Source: Streptomyces spinosisporus
Lineage (GTDB): Bacteria; Actinomycetota; Actinomycetes; Streptomycetales; Streptomycetaceae
Direction: 5' to 3'
Length of the DNA stretch: 64,000 nucleotides
NCBI RefSeq assembly: GCF_022698145.1
Contig: NZ_JALDAX010000007.1
Span: 248,001-312,000, forward strand
Both the position numbers and the translations under genes were made by a program. Below are positions 33,890-42,328 of the stretch, piece by piece (positions within the stretch are counted from its first letter, which is position 1; the number at the start of each line of letters is the position of its first letter). Under the pieces are notes generated by a model. It was not told where the DNA came from. It did no database searches and worked only from the letters and a program-made list of their open reading frames with translations.

Positions 33890-33952
33890 TGAGTTCAATA
33901 ACGTGGTTCAGTCTGGTCCTGTCGTTGAACCGGCGTCAAGTAAAGTGCGGAC

Positions 33953-34561
33953 ATGGCCGCGAACCAGGGCGAACGCGCACGGCGTCGGCTCAGCACCGAG
34001 GAGCGCAGGGAGCAGCTGCTGTCGGTGGGGGCGCGGTTGTTCTCGGAGAGCCCGTACGACGACGTGTGGATCGAGCAGGTCGCCGAGATCGCCGGTGTGT
34101 CGCGCGGGCTGCTGTACCACTACTTCCCGACGAAGCGGGACTTCTTCGCGGCCGTCGTGGAGGGCGAGAGCGAGCGGATGCTGCGGATGACGGCGGCCGT
34201 GCCCGGGGTCCCCGCGCGCGAGCAGCTGGCGGCCGGTCTCGACACGTTCCTGGAGTACGCGCACGCCCATGCCCACGGTTTTCGCGCCTTCCATCGCGCG
34301 GACGCGGCGGGGGACACGACCATCCGCCGGATCTACCAGCGGGCGCTGGCCGCCCAGGAGAAGCAGATCCTCGCGACGATCGCCGCCGACCCCGAACTGG
34401 GCGAGGCGGCCCGGCTGCGCCCGGACCTCGAACTGGCCGTCCGCGGCTGGCTGGCCTTCACCACGGCCGTCTGCCTGGAGTGGCTGCGGGGCTCGGATCT
34501 GACCCGGGAACAGGTGCGTGATCTGTGCGCGCGGGCGCTGCTGGGCGTCATCGCGCCCTGA
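33953..34561 (+). CDS. TetR family regulator divergent from the P450 gene
   Basis: A 202-residue TetR protein. The HTH domain is RREQLLSVGARLFSESPYDD...VAEIAGVSRGLLYHYFPTKRDFF, the form with GLLYHYFPTK typical of actinobacterial fatty-acid/lipid-linked TetRs. The C-terminal ligand domain contains HAHGFRAFHRADAAGD and LTREQVRDLCARAL. No strong ribosome binding site precedes the ATG. By position it probably controls the divergent P450 gene and itself through the inverted repeats in the 118-base gap. B. megaterium CYP102A1 also has an adjacent TetR repressor (Bm3R1), so the pairing has precedent. Confidence 0.85.
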   Translation: MAANQGERARRRLSTEERREQLLSVGARLFSESPYDDVWIEQVAEIAGVSRGLLYHYFPTKRDFFAAVVEGESERMLRMTAAVPGVPAREQLAAGLDTFLEYAHAHAHGFRAFHRADAAGDTTIRRIYQRALAAQEKQILATIAADPELGEAARLRPDLELAVRGWLAFTTAVCLEWLRGSDLTREQVRDLCARALLGVIAP

Positions 34562-34619
34562 GGTGTTCGTGTCGTCTACGCCGAGTTCCTGACCGTGCGC
34601 GGTTTGCACCGCCCCATGG

Positions 34620-34648
34620 TTGGCCTCCGCCCCGATCTTCGATAGGTT
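34620..34648 (+). promoter_or_regulatory. Promoter of the iron-box gene
   Basis: -35 TTGGCC (34620-34625), 17-base spacer, -10 TAGGTT (34643-34648), a close match to the actinobacterial HrdB consensus. The iron box begins within the -10 element. Confidence 0.6.
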
Positions 34649-34665
34649 AGGTGAGCCTTACCTAA
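34647..34665. promoter_or_regulatory. DmdR/IdeR iron box
   Basis: TTAGGTGAGCCTTACCTAA is a 19-bp near-palindrome with the TTAGGT...ACCTAA ends of the iron-dependent repressor operator known in Streptomyces (DmdR) and mycobacteria (IdeR). It overlaps the -10 box and the probable start point and touches the ribosome binding site, so an iron-loaded repressor would block transcription of the gene at 34677. Confidence 0.85.
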
Positions 34666-34676
34666 GGAGGTTCGGG

Positions 34677-35405
34677 ATGGGTGACAGCCCCAGCTGGACG
34701 GCCGCGCCTTCCGCGGCCCAACGGGCCCGGTCGGTGCTCGCCACCGCCTGGTCCTGCGCGGTGACCGCGGACGGCGGACGCGAGGAGTTCGTCGGTGCGC
34801 ACACCGTGGACGAGGACGGTCGGGTGCTGCTGGAGGTGCCCGAGGACAGCGCCCTGCTCGCCGCCGCGATCTGCGCGCCGCGCGGAGAGCCGCACGCGGT
34901 GCTGGAGTTCGCCGACGTCGCACCCGTCCCGGTCAGAAGCCGTATCAGGGCACGGCTCTGGCTCGCGGGGTACTTCGTCCCCGAGGACGGCGGCCGGCTG
35001 GCGGTGAGGGCCACCAGGCTCGTGCTGCGCCAGTCGTCCGGCGCGGTGGTCGTCGACACCGACGACTTCGCCGCGGCCGAGCCCGACCCGCTCGCGCTCG
35101 CGGAGGCGCACCTGCTGACCCATCTCGCGGACTGCCACTCCGACGCCGTCGAACGGCTCACCCGGCTCGTGGACCACGCCAGTCTGCACGGCGCGGTCCG
35201 CGTCCAGCCCCTCGCCGTCGACCGGCACGGACTGACCCTGCGCATCGAGCGCAACCGTGCCCACGGCGACGTACGACTGCCGTTCCACACCCCCGCCGAC
35301 GACCTCGCACAGCTCACGGAGCGCATGCACGCCCTGCTCGCGCAGGCCAGTGCCGCGTCCTGTCCGCGGGCCCTACAGCGGCAGCGCACAGACCGCGACC
35401 GGTGA
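34677..35405 (+). CDS. DUF2470 / split-barrel protein under iron control (HugZ-like)
   Basis: A 242-residue protein. The N-terminal part (about 10-135) resembles a pyridoxamine-phosphate-oxidase-like split barrel. The C-terminal part (about 140-230) matches DUF2470: ALAEAHLLTHLADCHSDAVERL, then VRVQPLAVDRHGLTLRI and FHTPADDLAQLTERMHALL. DUF2470 occurs with heme-degrading HugZ-type enzymes and other FMN/heme-binding barrels. The ATG lies behind AAGGAGG, and the iron box overlaps the promoter, so expression should rise when iron is low. A role in heme-iron use or siderophore-linked reduction is inferred. The 3' end overlaps the convergent lactonase gene. Confidence 0.82.
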   Translation: MGDSPSWTAAPSAAQRARSVLATAWSCAVTADGGREEFVGAHTVDEDGRVLLEVPEDSALLAAAICAPRGEPHAVLEFADVAPVPVRSRIRARLWLAGYFVPEDGGRLAVRATRLVLRQSSGAVVVDTDDFAAAEPDPLALAEAHLLTHLADCHSDAVERLTRLVDHASLHGAVRVQPLAVDRHGLTLRIERNRAHGDVRLPFHTPADDLAQLTERMHALLAQASAASCPRALQRQRTDRDR

Positions 35406-36602
35406 GGCGAACGGCTCGCCCGCGAGCCGCAGTTCACCGCTTGCGGTGTCCACCCGGAAGACGCTGACGGTGCCGGATTTCTGGTTTGCTGCGAACAGCA
35501 GGGTGTCGTCCGGGGAGAAGGCGATCTGGCGTGGGAAGTCGCCGGACACCGGCACCGTGTCGAGGAGTCTGAGGCGTGCTCCGTCCGCCTCGATCGCGTA
35601 GCGCGCGAGGCTGTTGTGGCCGCGGTTGGCGAGATAGGCGTACGAGCCGTTTGCGGTCACCAGGATCTGCGCCGGGTAGTTGGTGCCCGCACCGGAGCCC
35701 GTGGGCTGCGGGTCGCCGATCGTCAGGCCGCCGGTGGCGGAGTCGTACGTGCAGACCGTGACGGTGTCGTCGACCTCGTTGGCCAGATAGGCGTACCGGC
35801 CGCCGGGGTGGAAGGTGAGATGGCGCGGGCCCGCGCCCGGCCGGGTGTGCGCCTGCGCGACCTCGGTGAGGGTGCCGCGGCGCTCGTCGAGCCGGTAGGT
35901 GTAGACGGTGTCCGTGCCCAGGTCCACGGCGAGCACATGGCCGCCGTCCGGGGCGGTGATGAACTGGTGGGCGTGCGGGCCCTGTTGACCGGGCCCGGGC
36001 GCCGGCGTGGAGTGCTCCACCACGTCGGTGCGCTCGCCGAGCGCGCCCGAGGCGTCGATCGGGTGCACGGCCACGCTGCCCGACGCGTAGTTGGCACTGA
36101 GCAGCCAGTTGCCGCTCGGGTGCACGGACAGATGGCAGGGGCCCGCCCCGCCGGTGCTGCGTGCCCCCAGGATCGTGCGGTCGGCGAGACGGACGGCGGT
36201 GACGGCGCCGTCGTCCCGCTCGTCCACCGCGTACAGCGTCCGGCCGTCCGGGGAGAGCGCCAGATACGACGGGTCGGCGACGCCGGTGAGGGTTCCCGTG
36301 CCGGTGATGCTCCCGCTCGTGGGGTCGTACGTGGCGAGACCGATGCCCTTGCCGCCGCCCTCGACCGAGGTGTACGTGCCGATGTACAGCGGGCGGGGAC
36401 CCGTGGCGCGCGGCGACGGCCGGTGCGCGGAAGGCTCGGGGGCGGCGGGCGTCGCCCGGTCGGGGTTCGTGGCGCCGTGGCCGGACTCGGACCGGGGCGG
36501 TGCGGGCGCCGGCAGCCCCGTCGCCGCGGCCGCGCCCCCGAGCGCGCCGACGAAGCGGCGCCTGCTCCAGCCGCCGCCCGCCGCTCCTGCCCCGCTGCCC
36601 AT
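35373..36602 (-). CDS. Tat-exported lactonase-family seven-bladed beta-propeller protein
   Basis: A 409-residue protein. WSRRRFVGALGGAAAATG is a twin-arginine signal, then a Pro/Ser-rich linker to about residue 70. The rest matches the 6-phosphogluconolactonase (YbhE/Pgl)-like propeller: PLYIGTYTSVEGGGKGIGLA, DPSYLALSPDGRTLYAVDE, GPRHLTFHPGGRYAYLANE, DFPRQIAFSPDDTLLFAANQ. Export makes a cytosolic pentose-phosphate role unlikely, so it may act on other lactones or be a binding propeller. GAGGTG precedes the ATG. It converges on the DUF2470 gene with a 33-base overlap. Confidence 0.83.
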   Translation of the reverse strand: MGSGAGAAGGGWSRRRFVGALGGAAAATGLPAPAPPRSESGHGATNPDRATPAAPEPSAHRPSPRATGPRPLYIGTYTSVEGGGKGIGLATYDPTSGSITGTGTLTGVADPSYLALSPDGRTLYAVDERDDGAVTAVRLADRTILGARSTGGAGPCHLSVHPSGNWLLSANYASGSVAVHPIDASGALGERTDVVEHSTPAPGPGQQGPHAHQFITAPDGGHVLAVDLGTDTVYTYRLDERRGTLTEVAQAHTRPGAGPRHLTFHPGGRYAYLANEVDDTVTVCTYDSATGGLTIGDPQPTGSGAGTNYPAQILVTANGSYAYLANRGHNSLARYAIEADGARLRLLDTVPVSGDFPRQIAFSPDDTLLFAANQKSGTVSVFRVDTASGELRLAGEPFASPVAVCALPL

Positions 36603-36742
36603 GTGTGCACCTCGAGTGATCGCTCGTCCCGTTCGTGACAAGCCACCATGGCGTGGGCCGCCGGGTGCACGCAAGAGCGGCAACACGCGTTGCGCACCAT
36701 GCAATGGAACCGTGGGAGGAAGGCGTACGTCCGTCGGCGTCC

Positions 36743-38014
36743 TCAGTCGGAACGCCCGTCGCTCCCCGCACGCCTGCGGCGCAGCACCTCCGGCATGCGC
36801 AGCCGGTCGGAGTCGCGCAGCCCCTCCCGCACCCTGGTCAGCCGCCGCAGGCGCTCGCGCTGCTCACGGGAGGTGCGGTCCAGCTCCTCGAAGAGCCGGC
36901 GCGAGCGGTGCTCGGTGTCCATCTCGTCGATGATGCGGTTCACCTCGGTCAGTACCGCGCCGTACAGCTGCCAGGTTCTGGCGTCACGCTGGACCTCCTC
37001 CAGAAGCAGCTGGGCCAGCTTGTCGCGGGTCGCCGCGGCCTGCCGCAGCTCGGCGGCCAGCCGGGACTCCGCCGACTCGGCACTGGCGGTGACATGGCTG
37101 GTCACCAGCACCGCGAAGCTCACCACGGCATCGGCGATTTCGGACAGCAACTGCTCCACGGCGGCGCCCGTCGCGGGCGCGAACAGCCGCTCGGGATCGC
37201 GTTCCTTGGCGAGGTCGGTGAAGGTCCGCGCCAGCACCCGCAGCACGACCGTGCAGATCTCCAGCGTGTCCAGGCCCGTGCGCAGCACCACCCGGTGCAG
37301 CAGACCCTCGCTCACGCGCGGATTGAGCCGCAGACTGTCCTCGGCCTGCCGCAGGGCCGCGTCCACCTCGACGATGTCGTGGTCGAGCCGGCGCGCCTCG
37401 TGCAGCCGCTCCGTGGCCCGTTCGACGGGCGTGCGGCCCGAGGCCTCCTCGCCCATGCGCAGCATCAGCTGCCGCACCCGCCGGGCCAGCCCCTCGATCG
37501 ACTCGCCCGCCTCGTCCACCCACACGGGCGGCGCGAACAGCAGGTTGCAGCCGAAGCCGACCACCGCGCCGATCAGTGTCTCCACGATCCGTGCCCAGGC
37601 CGTGTCCCCGACGGCCGTGACGCCGAGCACCAGCATCGCGCTGATCGCCACCTCGGGGACGTACTCGTCGACCCGCACCAGGCGCCCGACCGCCAGCGAC
37701 GCCACGATCAGCAGGGCCAGGCTCCACCAGGTCAGACCGACCAGCAGGGAGAAGGCGATGGCGACCAGGACGCCCGCCACCACCGCGTTCACCCGGCGGA
37801 TGCCGTTGGTGAGGGTGGCGTACAGGGTGACCTGGACGACCAGCAGCGCGGTCAGCGGTGCGGTGAGCGGGGCCGCCTCGGGGCTGAGGCGCAGCGCGAC
37901 GACGTAGGCGATGGTCGCCGCGGCCGCGGACCGCAGTGTCTGTACGACCACCGGGTCCCGGCGCAGCTTCACGAAGCGCACCACGGACGCCGTCCACTCA
38001 CGTACATCTCGCAT
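36743..38014 (-). CDS. FUSC/aromatic acid exporter-like membrane protein
   Basis: A 423-residue protein. The N-terminal part has about six hydrophobic helices (TLRSAAAATIAYVVALRL, LVGLTWWSLALLIVASLAVGRL, GAVVGFGCNLLFAPPVW) in the pattern of FUSC/ArAE exporters. The C-terminal 250 residues form a long helical cytoplasmic domain (RQLMLRMGEEASGR to ERLRRLTRVREGLRD). The family includes AaeB and YccS/YhfK-like proteins that export aromatic acids. ATG 38014 is used, and ATG 38044 is an in-frame alternative. No membrane-fusion partner is adjacent. Confidence 0.8.
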   Translation of the reverse strand: MRDVREWTASVVRFVKLRRDPVVVQTLRSAAAATIAYVVALRLSPEAAPLTAPLTALLVVQVTLYATLTNGIRRVNAVVAGVLVAIAFSLLVGLTWWSLALLIVASLAVGRLVRVDEYVPEVAISAMLVLGVTAVGDTAWARIVETLIGAVVGFGCNLLFAPPVWVDEAGESIEGLARRVRQLMLRMGEEASGRTPVERATERLHEARRLDHDIVEVDAALRQAEDSLRLNPRVSEGLLHRVVLRTGLDTLEICTVVLRVLARTFTDLAKERDPERLFAPATGAAVEQLLSEIADAVVSFAVLVTSHVTASAESAESRLAAELRQAAATRDKLAQLLLEEVQRDARTWQLYGAVLTEVNRIIDEMDTEHRSRRLFEELDRTSREQRERLRRLTRVREGLRDSDRLRMPEVLRRRRAGSDGRSD

Positions 38015-38234
38015 CCTCGGGCGGTACTCCTTCCTCGGGCGCATCGGGCACAACCGCCGACTGTCTCTGAGGACCGTAACCGAGCGGGCGCCCGGACCAT
38101 GACCCGCGCCACCCGGCCGACGCCCTCGACGGTGAACCGGTAATCGGGTGGCGCCCGTTCTCCTGGTCCGTACGATCGACACTGATCACCCGGACGGGAG
38201 AGGGCCGAGGGACGGGAAAGGACCGAGGCAGGCA

Positions 38235-39137
38235 GTGGACTTCGGTGCTGTCGGGACACCGCGGGCACGGGCCGCGCTGCGGTACGTCGCCGCCCTGTCC
38301 GCGGGCCCGCCGGTCGACCCCGGTGTGCGGATCACGCTGAACTTCCACCCCGACCGGCTCATCGGCGGGCTGCCCGTCCTCCAGGCGCTCGCCCAGGACG
38401 GCGCCTACCACTCGCAGTTCGTCACCGGCACCAGCAACGGCGGCCTCACCGCACACCCCGGCGGCGACCGCCACCGCTGGGAGAGCAGGATCTTCGGCGG
38501 CGTCTACGACGATGCCGACCCGCACGAACGACCCGTGTACGGCGCGCTGAACTTCCGGCACCAAGTGGTCGGCGCGGCACCGCGGTTCGGCTCGTCGCAC
38601 TTCCGGCTCGGCGCGGACGCCCTCGCCCGTGCCACCTTCTGCTATCCCGACAGCGCGGCCGAGCCGGCCGACTTCGGCGTCGCCGCCGGCATGTCCCTCG
38701 TCGCCCTCGCCGAGGCCGACGAGCGGGACGCCCTCGACGACTACGTCGAGGCCCAGGTCCACGGCGGCGTCCTGCTCGCCGCGCACGTGGAGGCGCTCGT
38801 CCTGGACGCGAGCTACCGCGGCACGCCCGTCGAGGCGGCGGCCCGACTGCTGCCCTGCCCCGTCCAGTGGCACCCCGGCTACCGGCTGACCGTGCCGGAA
38901 CTGCTGGACCACGCCGACTTCCGCGGACAGCAGTACGTGGAGCTGGGCGCCCGGATCGCCGAGGACGGGGTCGTCGATCCGCGGGTCATCGGCGACGCCG
39001 CCCGCACGGGCCGGTACGAGCTGCAGGATCTGAAGAAGGTGTGGCACACCCTCGCCCGGTTCGGTGCCCCCGAGGGGGCCGGCAGCGCCTGTCAGCCGGG
39101 CGGCCACACCCCGGGCGTGAGCACGCCGAGCGCATAG
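38235..39137 (+). CDS. DUF3626 domain-containing protein
   Basis: A 300-residue cytosolic protein. GVRITLNFHPDRLIGGLPVLQAL, HSQFVTGTSNGGLTAHPGGDRHRWESRIF and RPVYGALNFRHQVVGAAPRFGSSHF are the main conserved blocks of DUF3626, and EAQVHGGVLLAAHVEALVLD follows. Many His, Asp and Arg residues sit in these blocks, suggestive of an enzyme or ADP-ribosyltransferase-like fold, but the function is unknown. GTG 38235, behind a GAGG, is preferred, though an ATG at 38148 is in frame. The 3' end overlaps the convergent PAS-LuxR gene by 46 bases. Confidence 0.8.
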   Translation: MDFGAVGTPRARAALRYVAALSAGPPVDPGVRITLNFHPDRLIGGLPVLQALAQDGAYHSQFVTGTSNGGLTAHPGGDRHRWESRIFGGVYDDADPHERPVYGALNFRHQVVGAAPRFGSSHFRLGADALARATFCYPDSAAEPADFGVAAGMSLVALAEADERDALDDYVEAQVHGGVLLAAHVEALVLDASYRGTPVEAAARLLPCPVQWHPGYRLTVPELLDHADFRGQQYVELGARIAEDGVVDPRVIGDAARTGRYELQDLKKVWHTLARFGAPEGAGSACQPGGHTPGVSTPSA

Positions 39138-39718
39138 GCCCGGGCGACCAGTTCGGTGCGGTTCGAGGCCTCCCAGCGCGCCGACAGCCGCCGCAGGTGA
39201 TAGGTGACGCCGTCCGTGGTCAGGCCGGTCTCCTTGGCGGCCCTGGCCGTGGTGGCGCCCCCGGCGAGCAGCGCGAGGATGCGGGCCTCCACCGGCGTGA
39301 CCCGCTCGGGCTCCTCGACGAGCGGCTCGCGTTCGCCCTGCACGCGCAGCATCACCAGCAGGGCGGGCGTGTCCTGCACGCTGTCGCTGACCGGATCGGC
39401 CGTCAGTTCCCCGAACCGCTCGGCCCCGCCCGGCGCCTCCCAGCGCACCGAAACCTCGTACCGCGAGCGGTGCCGCAGCCGCAGCGCCTCGGCGATCCGC
39501 TCCACCTGACCGGCCTGCTGCGGCCGGAACAGCTCCAGCACGTCACGGCCGCGCAGCCGCCCCGGCGTCGTACCGCACTCGGCCGCCATCGCGGGATTGG
39601 CCAGCAGGACGGCGCCGTACACATCGCACACGGCGACGGGCACGGCAACCCGGTCGAAGAGCGTGAGGGCACGGTTGCGCCAGACCACGGCCTCCGGGCT
39701 GCCGTCCTCCACTCGCAC
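39092..39718 (-). CDS. PAS-LuxR type transcriptional regulator
   Basis: A 208-residue regulator. A PAS-like sensor occupies about residues 5-125 (LTLFDRVAVPVAVCDVYGAVLLANPAM). The C-terminus has a LuxR-type HTH (VTPVEARILALLAGGATTARAAKETGLTTDGVTYHLRRL). This small PAS-LuxR layout resembles PimM-type activators, though nothing nearby suggests an antibiotic cluster. GTG 39718 lies behind a GGAGGAGG-rich stretch. GTG 39712 and a start at 39784 are also possible. The target is unknown, and the neighbouring alpha-glucosidase operon has its own LacI regulator. Confidence 0.78.
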   Translation of the reverse strand: MRVEDGSPEAVVWRNRALTLFDRVAVPVAVCDVYGAVLLANPAMAAECGTTPGRLRGRDVLELFRPQQAGQVERIAEALRLRHRSRYEVSVRWEAPGGAERFGELTADPVSDSVQDTPALLVMLRVQGEREPLVEEPERVTPVEARILALLAGGATTARAAKETGLTTDGVTYHLRRLSARWEASNRTELVARAYALGVLTPGVWPPG

Positions 39719-39806
39719 CTCCGGCCTCCTCCGCACGTCCCGCACGTGACCTGACGGGAGGGACGCACTCCATGTACACCCCACCCATCATGCAGGCCGG
39801 CGCTCG

Positions 39807-41450
39807 CTACACGCTCAGCCAGGCCGCGTGATCGGGCGCCAGCGTGCCGTCGCGCACGGCCCGGCTGGCGAGCAGGACCGAGGCGTGCTCCGGCAGCCGG
39901 TACGGCTCGGTCGAGAGGTTGACCACGCACCGGAAGCCCGGGTCACGGCCGAAGACCAGGACCCCGGCCGGCGCGTCGAGCCAGGTCATGTCGCCGTCAC
40001 CGAGAGCGGGGTGCTCGCGGCGCAGACGCAGGGCGCTGCGGTACAGCTCCAGCATCGAGTCCTCGTCCCCGGTCTGCGCGGCGACGCTGAGGTCCCCCCA
40101 CAGCTCGGGCTGCGGCAGCCAGGGCTCGGCCGTCGCACCCTCCGGGCTGAAGCCGTACGGCGCGCTCCGGCCCGACCACGGGATCGGCACACGACAGCCG
40201 TCGCGACCCCGGTCGGTGTGCCCGGACCGTTCCCACACCGGGTCCTGCAGCACGCTCTCCGGCAGGTCCTCGACCTCCGGCAGCCCGAGCTCCTCGCCCT
40301 GGTAGACATACGCGCCGCCGGGCAGCGCGAGCATCAGCAGGGCCGCCGCACGCGCCCGCCGCGTGCCCAGCTCCAAATCGAGGGGGCCCTCGGGCCGGTA
40401 CGTCTCGTTGGCCACCCAGCGCTTGACCACCGTGCGGCCGTAGCGGCTGGGGTGGCGCACGACGTCATGGTTGGAGAGCACCCAGGTGGCCGGCGCGCCC
40501 ACCGCGCCGAGCATCGCGAGCGAGTCGTCGATGACGGCCCGCAGGTCCTTGGCGTCCCAACCGGACATCAAGAAGTCGAAGTTGAACGCCGTGTGCAGGC
40601 CGTCCCGGCGGACGTAGGCGGCGAGCCGCTCCGGGGTGTCGGCCCAGGCCTCGGCGACGAACGAGCGGTCGCCGGGGAACTCGTCGGCCACCCGGCGCCA
40701 CGCGCGGTAGATGTCGTGGACCTCGTCCCGGTCCCAGTGCGGATGGTCGACGTGCTGCCGCCGATCCCCGGCCGGCGCGTCCGGGCGGGGCGGCAGGTCG
40801 GGCAGTTCGGGATGCTTGATCAGGCCGTGCGCCACATCGATGCGGAAGCCGTCCACGCCCCGGCCGAACCAGAACCGCAGCACGGACTCGAACTCCGCCC
40901 GCACGTCCGGGTGTTCCCAGTTCAGGTCCGGCTGCTCGGGGGCGAACAGATGGAGATACCACTCGCCGTCGGGCAGCCGCGTCCAGGCCGGGCCGCCGAA
41001 GCAGGACACCCAGTCGTTGGGCGGCTCGGCCCCGCCGGGTCCGCGGCCGGCCCGGAAGACATAGCGCTCCCGCTCCGGGCTGCCCGGCCCGGCGGCCAAC
41101 GCGGCCCGGAACCAGGCATGCTGATCGGAGGTGTGGTTCGGCACGATGTCGGGGATGACGCGGATCCCGTGCGCGTGCGCCTCCTCGATGAGCTGCTCGG
41201 CCTCGGCGACCGTGCCGAACAGCGGGTCGATCTCGCGGAAGTCGGCGACGTCGTAACCGTGGTCGGCCATCGGCGACTTGTACCAGGGGTTGATCCAGAT
41301 CGCGTCGACGCCCAGCCACTTGAGATACGGCAGCCGGGAGCGGATGCCCGCGATGTCGCCGACGCCGTCGCCGTTCGCGTCGGCGAAACTGCGGATGTAG
41401 ACCTGGTAGATGACGGCGTCGCGCCACCACGGTGCGGTGCTGGTGGACAT
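39807..41450 (-). CDS. Alpha-glucosidase / oligo-1,6-glucosidase-like, GH13
   Basis: A 547-residue intracellular GH13 enzyme. Conserved regions visible are DAIWINPWYKSPMADHGYDV, DIVPNHTSDQHAWF (region I), DGFRIDVAHG (nucleophile Asp205), FVAEAWADTPE (acid/base Glu) and VLSNHDVVRHP (transition-state Asp). The GFRIDVAHGL region and overall length fit alpha-glucosidases acting on maltose, isomaltose, sucrose or trehalose-type substrates. It is the last gene of the sugar-transport operon, 38 bases after the second permease, so it hydrolyses the imported disaccharide. TAGGAG precedes the ATG. There is no signal peptide. Confidence 0.9.
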   Translation of the reverse strand: MSTSTAPWWRDAVIYQVYIRSFADANGDGVGDIAGIRSRLPYLKWLGVDAIWINPWYKSPMADHGYDVADFREIDPLFGTVAEAEQLIEEAHAHGIRVIPDIVPNHTSDQHAWFRAALAAGPGSPERERYVFRAGRGPGGAEPPNDWVSCFGGPAWTRLPDGEWYLHLFAPEQPDLNWEHPDVRAEFESVLRFWFGRGVDGFRIDVAHGLIKHPELPDLPPRPDAPAGDRRQHVDHPHWDRDEVHDIYRAWRRVADEFPGDRSFVAEAWADTPERLAAYVRRDGLHTAFNFDFLMSGWDAKDLRAVIDDSLAMLGAVGAPATWVLSNHDVVRHPSRYGRTVVKRWVANETYRPEGPLDLELGTRRARAAALLMLALPGGAYVYQGEELGLPEVEDLPESVLQDPVWERSGHTDRGRDGCRVPIPWSGRSAPYGFSPEGATAEPWLPQPELWGDLSVAAQTGDEDSMLELYRSALRLRREHPALGDGDMTWLDAPAGVLVFGRDPGFRCVVNLSTEPYRLPEHASVLLASRAVRDGTLAPDHAAWLSV

Positions 41451-41488
41451 GTCGGTGCGTACTCCTAGGTGTCGTTGGGGGAGCGGGG

Positions 41489-42328
41489 TTACTTCGCCGC
41501 GCCGGCCGTGAGACCGGCGACGATCCGGCGCTGGAAGAGCAGGACCACGACGACGAGCGGAACGGTGACCAGGACACCGGCCGCCATCTGGCTGCCGAAC
41601 GGCGTCTCGAACTGGGTCGCCCCGGCGAACTTGGAGATCGCGACGGGCGCCGTCTGGATGTCGGGTTTGTTCGTCATCGACAGTGCGATGAGGAACTCGT
41701 TCCAGGCCGCGATGAACGTGATGATCGCCGTGGTGAAGATGCCGGGCGCGGCCAGCGGGACGATGACGCGCCGGAACGCCTGGCCGCGGGTGCAGCCGTC
41801 GATCATGGCCGCGTGCTCCAGCTCCTCGGGCATCTGCCGGAAGAACGCCGTGAGGTTCCACACCGCGAGCGGCAGCGTGAAGGACATGCTGGGCACGATC
41901 ATCGCCTGGTAGGTGTTGATCCAGTCGAACCCCACGAACATCTTCAGCAGCGGCACCACGATCGACACCACCGGGAACATCGAGGTGGCGATGATCAGCG
42001 TGAGCACGAACCGCTTGAAGCGGAACTCGAGACGCGCCATCGCGTACGCCGTGAAGGTCGCGAGGAGCAGCGCGCAGACGGTGGTGATCCCAGCCACCAC
42101 AAGGGAGTTGAGCAGGGCACGGGTGAACGCCTGGGAGGGGTCCAGGACCGCGCGGTAATTCTCCAGCGAGATCCTGCTCGGGAACAGGGAGTTGTCGAAG
42201 ATGTCCGAGGTGCGGCGCAGGCTGGAGACCAGCATCCAGTAGAAGGGCGCCAGACAGTAGCCGACGACCGCGGCGACGCCGAGCCACAACAGTGCCCTGC
42301 GCAGGGCCGGATGCAGGGTGGCGGTCAT
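41489..42328 (-). CDS. Sugar ABC transporter permease (CUT1, MalG type)
   Basis: A 279-residue CUT1 permease with six predicted helices. The EAA loop EELEHAAMIDGCTRGQAFRRVIVPLAAPG, seen here in the MalG-like form, contacts the ATPase. PFYWMLVSSLRRTSDIF and AAWNEFLIALSMTNKPDIQTAPVAI are also typical. The ATG overlaps the preceding permease stop (ATGA, 42325-42328). It forms a heteromeric channel with that protein for alpha-glucosides. Confidence 0.9.
   Translation of the reverse strand: MTATLHPALRRALLWLGVAAVVGYCLAPFYWMLVSSLRRTSDIFDNSLFPSRISLENYRAVLDPSQAFTRALLNSLVVAGITTVCALLLATFTAYAMARLEFRFKRFVLTLIIATSMFPVVSIVVPLLKMFVGFDWINTYQAMIVPSMSFTLPLAVWNLTAFFRQMPEELEHAAMIDGCTRGQAFRRVIVPLAAPGIFTTAIITFIAAWNEFLIALSMTNKPDIQTAPVAISKFAGATQFETPFGSQMAAGVLVTVPLVVVVLLFQRRIVAGLTAGAAK

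Noticed and set aside
32254..34561. Part of a secondary-metabolite cluster because of the P450 and TetR genes
   Set aside because: No polyketide, peptide or terpene synthase gene appears anywhere in the window. The P450 is of the fatty-acid CYP102 type.
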